From assembly GCA_029239605.1 (NCBI GenBank), contig JARBUO010000005.1:1-60651 (forward strand): a DNA stretch of 60,651 nt. The letters run 5' to 3'. The notes under the pieces were generated by a model. The model worked only from the letters and a program-made list of their open reading frames with translations. It was not told the DNA's origin and made no database searches. The position numbers were made by a program, and so were the translations under genes. Below are positions 35,514-43,622 of this stretch, in pieces; positions within the stretch are counted from its first letter, which is position 1, and every line of letters starts with the position of its first letter. The DNA comes from Bacillota bacterium. GTDB lineage: Bacteria > Bacillota > Clostridia > Peptostreptococcales > Anaerovoracaceae.

Positions 35514-38500
35514 TTATACCGGTTTCGGCAATCTTTGTGAAATCACATTCATAAGATTGTCTGTTGAAGCCAGCGGATCTGCAAATTGCGCGTCACCTAC
35601 AGCTACAAGTACCGGTTTTTCAGGAGCAAGTACTCCGCCGAGTATTTCACCCAGCTCTGCATACTTATACTTGTACAGCTGATCATCCATTTCCACGGAA
35701 ATATCATAGGTGTCGTCAAATTCCATTTCCACTTCGAATACGTGTGCCAGTTCAGCAGCGATTTCCCAGTTGCTGAAGGATACGTCTTCGCTCACTGCCT
35801 GACGAACAGGCTGCAGTCTTCTTTCGGTATTGGTGTATGTTCCCTCTGTAGAAGCATATCCCGTACCAGGAAGTATAACGTCAGCCTTCTTTGCGGTTTC
35901 CGTCATATGCGTATCGGAAACCATCAGGAATTCCAGACCGGAGAGATCGGCAACAGTATCTTCGCCGAATACCAGCAGCGCCTTTACTCCGTTCAGCGCT
36001 TCCGCGCCGGCTCTGATTCCCAGATCAACAAGACCCTGGCTGTTGTTCTTTGCTTTAACAAGCAGGATACCGTCTCTCGGTGATCCGATGTGACCGGAAA
36101 CCACTGCGATGTCCGCGATGAGTGATGCAGCGTCCGTTGTCACGAAATTCTGCTGGAAGACGATCATAGCTTTCTTCGCGTTGCCGTAAAGTTCTGCTAC
36201 TGCTTTGGCATCGTCGCTTACAGTTACTTTAGCAAGGCTGGCGGCGAAGTCATCAAAGCCTTCTGCCTTGGAGGACTTGCCCATATCAACAAGTGCCTTG
36301 GCAACTTCCTTCAGGAAGCTTACATCATTCTTTGTATAGACAACCTTTGAAGCAAACTCAAAATGCTGTTCATATTCTTCCGGGTTGATCAGAACAACCT
36401 TAGCGCCTGCTTCCGCAGCCTGCTTGAGCTTGAGCTGGATAACCGGATTCAGTACGGTATGGAAGCCTGTCACCAGAATGACTTCCGTAGCAAGAAGTTC
36501 GTCAATTGTATTTGGAGAAGCATCAAAGCCCAGTACTTTTGCCGCACCGTTTGTTCTGTTGTTGAGGCAAAGGGTTTTTGCCCCGATGGTATCAGCAAAT
36601 TTCTTGATGGCATATGCTTCTTCATTTGTGTATCTGTCAGAAATTGCTACTGCCACAGCATCTTTGCCGTATTTTGCCCCGATGGACTGAACCTTCTTGG
36701 CAGTCAGCACAAATGCTTCGTGGTAGTCTGCTTCTTCTAAACCGCTTGCCCTCTTGATCATCGGATCAAGGAGTTTTCCTTCCGCTGCAGCACAGTCAAA
36801 TCCAAATTTGCCCTTTCCGCAGAGGAGTCCTTTATTTACTGCACCCTCCTTATCAGGAACTGCTTTAATCAGCATATCGCCATAGGTTTCCAGATGCAAG
36901 CTGCAGCCAACGGAACAGTAAGAGCAGGTTGTATCTGTGGATTCAGTAGCAAGAGGTACGGATTTAGCGATTGTAAGTCTTTCACCGAGAGCACCTGTTG
37001 GGCATACGCTTACGCACTGTCCGCAGGATACGCAGCCAGACTCAATCAGTGGTTTTTCCAGTGTGGGCTTCACTACGGTATCAAAACCTCTGTGAACCAG
37101 TCCCAGAGCACCGATTCCCATCACTTCATCGCAGACACGCACGCACAGTCCGCAAAGGATGCACTTGTTGGGGTCTCTCACGATAAACGGATGATCATCT
37201 TCAAACTCTATTTTGTTGACATCACCGGCAAACCGTTCGGGTTTTACGCTATATTCGTTTGCAAAGTCAATGAGCTTGCACTCGAAGTAATCGTGACAGC
37301 CGCATTCCAGACATCTTTTGGCATCTGCAATGGCCTGTTCCTGATCATATCCGAACACGACTTCTGTAAAGTTATCCTTTCTTTCGTCGGCATGGAGATG
37401 CTCCATGTTCGGTCTGCACTGTCTTTCTCTGTCTTCGAAAGTCTTCTCTGTGATGTCGTGTCTCTCTACGGTATAAGGCTTTTCATATTTTACTTTCTCG
37501 CCTGCGAGATAAGCGTCTATGATATCGGAGGCCTTTCTTGCATCTGCGATGGCTTCAATCGCGATGGAAATCTTGTCATTTCCACAGTCACCGCCTGCAA
37601 ATACACCTTCCATACTTGTCATGAATGTCTCGGGATCATATACTATGCCCTTCTTTCTAGTAAGGTCTAGTCCTTCGAAGCCCTTCGGATCAACAGCCTG
37701 GCCGATGGCGAGAATCATTGTATCGATGTCCAGCGTTTCGGTCTTGCCTTCTACAGGTACAGGTGCTCTTCTTCCGCTTGCATCAGGTTCGCCAAGCTCC
37801 ATCACCTGAAGAACAACCTGTTTTACATGGCCGTTTTCATCTTTGATGACCTCGATGGGGTTGGTCAGATTCTTGAAGATAACACCTTCTTCATCTGCTT
37901 CCACGATTTCAATCTGATCCGCAGGCATTTCGTCCTTTGTACGTCTGTAAATATTGTAAACTTTCTTTGCACCAAGTCTTACGGCTGTTCTGCAGGCATC
38001 CATAGCGGTATTTCCTCCGCCGACGATGGCTACATTTTCGCCCAGCTTGATTTCTTCGTTTCTTACTACTTTTCTCAGGAAATCGATACCGCCGATCACG
38101 CCGTCAGCGTCCTCGCCCTTGCAGCCTACGCCGGTGGATACCCACGCACCGATTCCCACAAGAACAGCATCAAAATCCTTTCTGATGGAATCAAAGGAAA
38201 GATCCACGCCAACCTTTGTATTGGGAAGCAGTGTTACACCCATCTTTTCGATGAGGTAAATTTCCTCGTCAAGAACTTCTTTAGGAAGTCTGTATTCCGG
38301 AATTCCGTATCTCAGCATACCGCCCAGTTTGGGCATTGCTTCGAAGATGGTGACATCATGACCCATCTTTCTAAGGAAATACGCAGCGGATAAGCCCATG
38401 GGGCCGCCGCCGATGACAGCCACGGATTTTCCGGTAGCTGGTGCGATATCCGGCATAAAGGGATCATCACCGGAAAGATCCATATCAGAAGCAAACCGCT

Positions 38501-39008
38501 TCAGCCAAGCGATGGAAATGGGTTCCTCGATGAGCTTTCTTCTGCAGTTGTCTTCGCATGGGTGCGGACATACTCTACCGATAGCTCCGGGAAGCGGAAT
38601 TTTTTCCTTGATCAGCTCAATGGCTTTTTCCATTTCACCATTGGCGATCAATCCAACATAACCCTGACAGTCTGTCTGCGCCGGACATGCCAGTGCGCAA
38701 GGCGGTCTGCAGTCTCCAATGTGGTTTGACAGCAACAGCTCAAGGTTTGTCTTTCTGGATTCTTTTACTCTCTCTGTAGTGGTCTTGATGATCATGTTCG
38801 GCGCGATTTCTGTAGCGCAGGCCTTCACCATTTTGGGGTTGCCTTCTACCTCTACAACGCAAATGCCGCAGGAACCGTAGATTTCAGTTCTTTCATCAAA
38901 GCAGAGAGTCGGAATATAAATATCATTTTCTTTTGCGATGTCCAGGATTGTCTGACCGGGAAGTCCGAAAACTTCTTTCCCGTCGATATTTAATCTGAAT
39001 TTTTTCAT
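35514..39008 (-). CDS. stnC: StnC-type subunit: NuoG-like plus GltD-like NADPH domain (bifurcating transhydrogenase)
   Basis: 1164 aa. Domains in order: [2Fe-2S] ferredoxin (1-80, CFDERTEIYGSCGIC), a cysteine-rich linker (CRPPCALACPAQTDC), an NfnB/GltD-like FAD/NAD(P) oxidoreductase (about 110-510, VAVIGGGPMGLSAAYFL and VAIVGGGNTAMDACRTA), two [4Fe-4S] clusters (CILCGLCVRVC, CVSCGQCVSVC), a [4Fe-4S] CSYCSVGC, and a molybdopterin-oxidoreductase/NuoG-like domain. The Cys/SeCys expected in a formate dehydrogenase active site is missing (LNNRTNGAAKVLG), so it is not a formate dehydrogenase. This layout is that of StnC from Sporomusa. Start ATG with GAGAGGTG. Confidence 0.85.
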   Translation of the reverse strand: MKKFRLNIDGKEVFGLPGQTILDIAKENDIYIPTLCFDERTEIYGSCGICVVEVEGNPKMVKACATEIAPNMIIKTTTERVKESRKTNLELLLSNHIGDCRPPCALACPAQTDCQGYVGLIANGEMEKAIELIKEKIPLPGAIGRVCPHPCEDNCRRKLIEEPISIAWLKRFASDMDLSGDDPFMPDIAPATGKSVAVIGGGPMGLSAAYFLRKMGHDVTIFEAMPKLGGMLRYGIPEYRLPKEVLDEEIYLIEKMGVTLLPNTKVGVDLSFDSIRKDFDAVLVGIGAWVSTGVGCKGEDADGVIGGIDFLRKVVRNEEIKLGENVAIVGGGNTAMDACRTAVRLGAKKVYNIYRRTKDEMPADQIEIVEADEEGVIFKNLTNPIEVIKDENGHVKQVVLQVMELGEPDASGRRAPVPVEGKTETLDIDTMILAIGQAVDPKGFEGLDLTRKKGIVYDPETFMTSMEGVFAGGDCGNDKISIAIEAIADARKASDIIDAYLAGEKVKYEKPYTVERHDITEKTFEDRERQCRPNMEHLHADERKDNFTEVVFGYDQEQAIADAKRCLECGCHDYFECKLIDFANEYSVKPERFAGDVNKIEFEDDHPFIVRDPNKCILCGLCVRVCDEVMGIGALGLVHRGFDTVVKPTLEKPLIESGCVSCGQCVSVCPTGALGERLTIAKSVPLATESTDTTCSYCSVGCSLHLETYGDMLIKAVPDKEGAVNKGLLCGKGKFGFDCAAAEGKLLDPMIKRASGLEEADYHEAFVLTAKKVQSIGAKYGKDAVAVAISDRYTNEEAYAIKKFADTIGAKTLCLNNRTNGAAKVLGFDASPNTIDELLATEVILVTGFHTVLNPVIQLKLKQAAEAGAKVVLINPEEYEQHFEFASKVVYTKNDVSFLKEVAKALVDMGKSSKAEGFDDFAASLAKVTVSDDAKAVAELYGNAKKAMIVFQQNFVTTDAASLIADIAVVSGHIGSPRDGILLVKAKNNSQGLVDLGIRAGAEALNGVKALLVFGEDTVADLSGLEFLMVSDTHMTETAKKADVILPGTGYASTEGTYTNTERRLQPVRQAVSEDVSFSNWEIAAELAHVFEVEMEFDDTYDISVEMDDQLYKYKYAELGEILGGVLAPEKPVLVAVGDAQFADPLASTDNLMNVISQRLPKPV

Positions 39009-39027
39009 CTTGATTCACCTCTCTCCC

Positions 39028-40776
39028 TTAGTCTCTGATGATTGCGCCGAATTTGCAGGTTTCTTCGCATTTTCCGCACTTAATACAGGTCGCCTGATCG
39101 ATCTCATGTTTTTTCTTCAGCTCACCGTGGATCGCAGTGACAGGACATTTCTTGGAGCACAGGGTACAGCCAATACACTTGTCATTGATCGTAAAGGTTA
39201 AGAGCTCTTTACATGAGTGAGCAGTACATTTTTTATTGTAAATATGATCTTCATACTCATTTCTGAAGTATTTAATTGTAGTGAGAACCGGATTCGGTGC
39301 CGTCTGTCCAAGACCGCACATGGAGCCGTCCTTGATCTTAACAGCAAGCTCTTCCAGGAGTTCGATGTCCCCGTCTTTCCCTTCACCGATGGTGATTCTT
39401 TCAAGGATCTCAAGCATTCTCTTCGTTCCGACACGGCAGTAATTACACTTTCCGCAGGATTCTTTTCTTGTGAAGTCCAGGAAGTATCTTGCCATATCCA
39501 CCATACATGTGGTTTCATCCATAACGATCATACCGCCGGAACCCACGATAGCGCCGGTCTTTGTGATGTTTTCATAATCAACTGGTGTATCAATCAGGGA
39601 TGCAGGAATACACCCTCCGGAGGGTCCGCCCATCTGAACGGCTTTAAATTCTTTATCATTCTTAATACCGTCTCCGATACCGAAGATAACATCTTTCAGC
39701 GGCAAGCCCATAGGAACTTCAACGAGTCCGCCCTTCTTGATCTTGCCTGCAAGAGCGAATACCTTGGTACCTTTGCTCTGAGCTGTTCCGTAAGCGGCAA
39801 AAGCAGCGCCTCCGTTGGCAATGATCCATGGAACGTTGCCAAAGGTTTCTACGTTATTAATATTGGTAGGCTTCTGCCAGAAACCCTTCTGTGCCGGGAA
39901 CGGGGGCTTCAGTCTGGGCATCCCTCTTTCGCCTTCCAGCGAAGCGATGAGTGCAGTTTCTTCGCCGCATACGAATGCGCCTGCACCAGCCTTGATTCTG
40001 AGATCAAAGCTGAAATCTGTTCCGAAAAGGTTCTTTCCGAGGAAGCCCTTCTCTCTTGCCTGAGCCATAGCGATTTCCAGTCTGTGGATTGCCAGCGGGT
40101 ATTCCGCACGAACATAGATTACACCTTCTGTGGCGCCCATAGCAAAACCGCCGATAATCATGCCCTCAATCAGAGAATGAGGATCTCCCTCCAAAACGCT
40201 TCTGTCCATGAATGCGCCCGGATCTCCTTCGTCTGCATTACAGACCATGTACTTTTCTTTTCCGGGGGATGCTTTGGCAGCGTTCCATTTGAACCAGGTG
40301 GGGAAACCCGCACCGCCTCTTCCTCTTAAACCGGAAACTTTGATTTCTTCGATTACTTGGTCGGGGGTCATGGAAGTGACTACTTTTTTTGTCGCTTCAT
40401 ATCCGCCGGTGGCAATATACTCGTCTATGTTTTCAGGATCAATGAGACCGCAGTTTCTCAGAACGATTCTCGTCTGTTTCTCAATAAAGGTTTTATCAAT
40501 ATCGGAAATTTCATGATCGCCAGCAGCTTCCCCGCCCATCAGATGTTTTTCTACAATATCGGATACTTTATCGGGCTGAACCTTTACATATCTGGTTATC
40601 TCACCATTGTCATCGTAAATATCAACAATTGGTTCCAAATAGCAGGTTCCGACACATCCGGTCTTTTCAACGGAAATATTGAGGCCTTTTTCCTTGATCT
40701 GCTTTTCGAATTCTGCAGCAGTCTTTTTCGCTCCGGTAGCAACACCGCAGCTGCCCTGTCCTACAACAACCTTCAT
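39028..40776 (-). CDS. stnB: StnB-type subunit: NuoF/HydB-like FMN- and NADH-binding flavoprotein
   Basis: 582 aa. An N-terminal thioredoxin-like [2Fe-2S] domain (CGVATGAKKTAAEFEKQ, CVGTCYLEP), the NuoF core with NADH/FMN motifs GLRGRGGAGFPTWFKW and NADEGDPGAFMDR, a [4Fe-4S] CGKCNYCRVGTKRM, and a C-terminal two-cluster ferredoxin (CIGCTLCSKKC, CIKCGKCEETC). This is the HydB-type bifurcating module rather than complex I NuoF. Start: ATG at 40776, 11 bases after AGGAGG; a GTG at 40788 overlaps that site. 16 bases after stnA. Confidence 0.9.
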   Translation of the reverse strand: MKVVVGQGSCGVATGAKKTAAEFEKQIKEKGLNISVEKTGCVGTCYLEPIVDIYDDNGEITRYVKVQPDKVSDIVEKHLMGGEAAGDHEISDIDKTFIEKQTRIVLRNCGLIDPENIDEYIATGGYEATKKVVTSMTPDQVIEEIKVSGLRGRGGAGFPTWFKWNAAKASPGKEKYMVCNADEGDPGAFMDRSVLEGDPHSLIEGMIIGGFAMGATEGVIYVRAEYPLAIHRLEIAMAQAREKGFLGKNLFGTDFSFDLRIKAGAGAFVCGEETALIASLEGERGMPRLKPPFPAQKGFWQKPTNINNVETFGNVPWIIANGGAAFAAYGTAQSKGTKVFALAGKIKKGGLVEVPMGLPLKDVIFGIGDGIKNDKEFKAVQMGGPSGGCIPASLIDTPVDYENITKTGAIVGSGGMIVMDETTCMVDMARYFLDFTRKESCGKCNYCRVGTKRMLEILERITIGEGKDGDIELLEELAVKIKDGSMCGLGQTAPNPVLTTIKYFRNEYEDHIYNKKCTAHSCKELLTFTINDKCIGCTLCSKKCPVTAIHGELKKKHEIDQATCIKCGKCEETCKFGAIIRD

Positions 40777-40791
40777 ACTATTCTTCACCTC

Positions 40792-41310
40792 CTACACTTC
40801 TCTTGCACGGATTTCTTTCAGAACAGCTTTAACACTGTCTTTTGTAAGATTTCCGTATGTCTCATCGCCGTCTGCACTCTTGATCATCATTACAGGTGCA
40901 AGGCTACAGCAGCCGAGACATGCAACGTTGTTCAAAGTAAAGATACCATCCTCTGTCGTTTCACCGTCCGAGATATTGAGTTCTTCGCAGATTGCTTCTT
41001 CTATCATCTCAGAACCGTTGACATGACATGCCGTACCCTGGCAGAGCATGATGAGATACTTGCCGATGGGTTTTAATCTGAACTGAGAATAGAATGTGGC
41101 TACGCCATAAATCTTAGCCGGCTTAATTCCAGTCTGCTCAGAAATATAATTGATTGCATCCATGGATAGATATCCATAGATATCCTGGGCTTTTTGTAAA
41201 ATTGTGATCAGGCTTCCGGGAGTCTTTGCATACTTCTCCATGACGGGAGCAAGTTCTGTAAAGTCCGGTGCGCTGCAGTCACATTGACAGCCACTGTTTT
41301 TACAAGTCAT
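40792..41310 (-). CDS. stnA: StnA-type subunit: NuoE/HydC-like [2Fe-2S] protein
   Basis: 172 aa. Helical N-terminus (LITILQKAQDIYGYLSMDAI) and thioredoxin-like [2Fe-2S] domain with ligands in CQGTACHVNG and CLGCCSLAP. The N-terminus has an extra Cys cluster (CKNSGCQCDC). With the NuoF-like subunit it forms the bifurcating core shared with HydBC. First gene of stnABC; AGGAGG upstream; promoter at 41381-41409. Confidence 0.9.
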   Translation of the reverse strand: MTCKNSGCQCDCSAPDFTELAPVMEKYAKTPGSLITILQKAQDIYGYLSMDAINYISEQTGIKPAKIYGVATFYSQFRLKPIGKYLIMLCQGTACHVNGSEMIEEAICEELNISDGETTEDGIFTLNNVACLGCCSLAPVMMIKSADGDETYGNLTKDSVKAVLKEIRAREV

Positions 41311-41380
41311 AATCTTACCTCCTAAATTCCGATTTCGATTAAGTGCTCAATTTGGTACCTTAAATTCATACAACAACTCA

Positions 41381-41409
41381 AATATAACAAATAACCTGTA
41401 AAAGCACAA
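41381..41409 (-). promoter_or_regulatory. Sigma-A promoter of stnABC
   Basis: Reverse strand TTGTGC, 17-base spacer, TATATT, about 70 bases before stnA. The rest of the gap to 41665 holds only a CCGTAC/GTACGG hairpin near 41539-41553; I see no credible gene there. Confidence 0.55.
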
Positions 41410-41665
41410 GCAGTTTCAGGGTCGAAAAAACCGTTTTTCTGTTACTTTATTAAAGTTGTAATATTCTGTTTTTTATCAGCATGAAATATGATTTCGAATT
41501 AATATTTCCTGTGATTTGAGAAAAGTATGTTTATTCTCCGTACAAAGTACGGCTGATATCAGGGCGCCACACCGCGGTTCACACGATGGCATCCCATCAT
41601 TTACAAATGATACGATCCCCAAGAAACTTCTGACGAATAAAAGGCTTACTTCTCGTTGATTTCTA

Positions 41666-42565
41666 TTAATTACCATCCTGATTTCTGATCAGTCGGTTCA
41701 ATAGCTTTGAAAGATCCAGTTCCATAATGAAAAGGCTGGAAACCAGGATCACAGCGCCGATATAGGCCTGTACCGTCAGGATTTCGCCAGCAAGAAAGAA
41801 TGCGACGAAACCTGCGAATACCGGTTCAAGGGAGAAGATCACTCCTACATGGGAGGCGCTGGTATACTGCTGCGCCACCGCCTGAATAATAAAGGCGGCT
41901 CCGGTACAAAAGATAGACAGAAACAGCACAGCCGACCAAATCTTTGGAGACTGGGGCAGCGTCGGCGTTTCAATCAGAAGGGATAACACAAGATTATAAA
42001 TACCGGTAAAACCAAGCTGGAATACGCCAAGTTGAAATGCGTTTACTTCCTCTTTTTTTACCGCTGCTTCTGTGATAATCAGATCCACAGCATAGGCAAA
42101 GGCAGCCATAATGCAGAGGATATCTCCAAGAGCCAACTGGATTGTATTTTCCTTTAACGTTAGCAGCGCAATTCCCGTAAGGCTCATAAGAACGGCAACG
42201 GCAAGCTTTTTCTCCGGTTTTTGTTTCAGTACAGTAAATGCCAGAATCGGGGTGATTACCACCGTCAATGCGCAAAGGAAACCGGCATTGGAAAGTGAGG
42301 TATAGCGGACGCCAAAGGTTGCTCCGATATATACAAATAGAAGTGCAACACCGATGACTGCGCTGTATTTTAATGTCACTTTGTTTACGGTTTTTAATTT
42401 AGGGAAGGCCACGATGCCTGCAGCGTAAAAAGCGATCAAAAATCGAAGTGCATTCAGCATAAAGGGGTTAACATCCGCCAGGCTTAAATCAATAAGCCAG
42501 TAGGAGATACCCCAAAAAAGCGTTACCAACAGCAGCATAATGTCTGCTTTCACTTGTTTCGTCAT
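41666..42565 (-). CDS. EamA-domain DMT-superfamily transporter
   Basis: 299 aa with about ten membrane segments in two EamA repeats (N-terminal LLLVTLFWGISYWLIDLSL; C-terminal AFIIQAVAQQYTSASHVGVIFSLEPVFAG, typical of the family). Probably exports a metabolite or amino acid; substrate unknown. Different from the RarD-like protein at 2.9 kb. Starts 1 base after holA with GGAG upstream, so it is translated from the holA transcript. Confidence 0.88.
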   Translation of the reverse strand: MTKQVKADIMLLLVTLFWGISYWLIDLSLADVNPFMLNALRFLIAFYAAGIVAFPKLKTVNKVTLKYSAVIGVALLFVYIGATFGVRYTSLSNAGFLCALTVVITPILAFTVLKQKPEKKLAVAVLMSLTGIALLTLKENTIQLALGDILCIMAAFAYAVDLIITEAAVKKEEVNAFQLGVFQLGFTGIYNLVLSLLIETPTLPQSPKIWSAVLFLSIFCTGAAFIIQAVAQQYTSASHVGVIFSLEPVFAGFVAFFLAGEILTVQAYIGAVILVSSLFIMELDLSKLLNRLIRNQDGN

Positions 42566-42566
42566 A

Positions 42567-43622
42567 TCATATCTCCGCGACGAAGAGTTCCAGTGCCAGA
42601 GCCGCTTCCAGCAACCCTGTCTTGATATTCTTGTCTATCTCATAAGCTTTTTGCAAAATTTTTCTTAAATGATTTAGGGAATACTTTTCTCCAAACGCTG
42701 CTGCTTTCTTGATCCGAAATTCATGGATTCCCATAATCTCTCTCATCTCTGCAAAGGATCGGCCTTCTTCCTTCATCTCTTTCACCGACAGAATGATTTC
42801 GAAATGGGAGCAGAGCAATGCCAGCAGTTTGTATTCCTTTTCACCGGAGACCAGAAGATTATGGAGCAGCTGATAAGCTTCGTCCTTTCGGTCTCTGCTG
42901 ATAGAATCGATCATGTTAAATACATTGGTATCCATATTTCCGGAAACAGTGTGATCGATTGCTTCTGCCGGTATCTCATCCCCCTCACTGCAAGCTGCTG
43001 CTTTCTTGATGTCGTTCTCCAGATTATAAAGAGTATAATCCGTATCCTTGTCAAAATAGCCGGACGCTTCAATGAGCCGGGCCGTCACCGCAGGTCTGAT
43101 CAATTTACCCGCCTCTTTAAATCGCTTTTCAATATAGGATTTCAGAGACTTTTCATCCAGTTCACCAAATTCGTAAACGCCCCCATTGTCAGAAATGGCT
43201 TTGAATAATTTCTTTCTTTTGTCAGCGCTTTCCGAAGTAATAATCAGCATGCAGGTATCCGGAATGGACTTTAGATACTCTGCCAGCTGCTTCTCATCTT
43301 CTTCAGGAATCGTCTTGGATTTTGACCCCTCCAGAAGCTTGAAATCGCTGAGGAGAACCACACGCCGCTCTGATAGAAAGGGCATGGTCTCACAATTAAT
43401 TTTAATCTGATCAATGGTTACCGAAGTGCCGTCAAGTTTAAAATAATCCAGATCACGGCATGCCGGATTCACATATTTTTTGATCAGTGTTTCAATGGCC
43501 CAGTGAATCAGGAAGCCTTCTCTCCCATAAAGAAGCAGCAGATTTTTTATCCCGCCGCTTTTGATATCCCTGTCAATTTTTTTATATGCATGTTCTTCGG
43601 TAGCAGAACTTTTATATGCCAT
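42567..43622 (-). CDS. holA: DNA polymerase III delta subunit
   Basis: 351 aa clamp-loader subunit that opens the beta clamp. N-terminal P-loop-like region (LLLLYGREGFLIHWAIE), RVVLLSDFKLLEG, three-domain AAA-type layout with C-terminal helices (EYKLLALLCSHFEIILSVKEM). GAGGG precedes the ATG. Its first 76 bases overlap the end of comEC in another frame, a typical tight arrangement: comEC-holA neighbours are common in Firmicutes. Confidence 0.92.
   Translation of the reverse strand: MAYKSSATEEHAYKKIDRDIKSGGIKNLLLLYGREGFLIHWAIETLIKKYVNPACRDLDYFKLDGTSVTIDQIKINCETMPFLSERRVVLLSDFKLLEGSKSKTIPEEDEKQLAEYLKSIPDTCMLIITSESADKRKKLFKAISDNGGVYEFGELDEKSLKSYIEKRFKEAGKLIRPAVTARLIEASGYFDKDTDYTLYNLENDIKKAAACSEGDEIPAEAIDHTVSGNMDTNVFNMIDSISRDRKDEAYQLLHNLLVSGEKEYKLLALLCSHFEIILSVKEMKEEGRSFAEMREIMGIHEFRIKKAAAFGEKYSLNHLRKILQKAYEIDKNIKTGLLEAALALELFVAEI

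Noticed and set aside
35514-39008. Formate dehydrogenase catalytic subunit
   Set aside because: The Cys/SeCys-His active-site motif is missing and a GltD-like domain is fused; a Stn-type subunit fits better.
41476-41676. 66-aa reverse frame between stnA and the DMT transporter
   Set aside because: Overlaps the transporter stop, lacks a ribosome binding site and has no family features.
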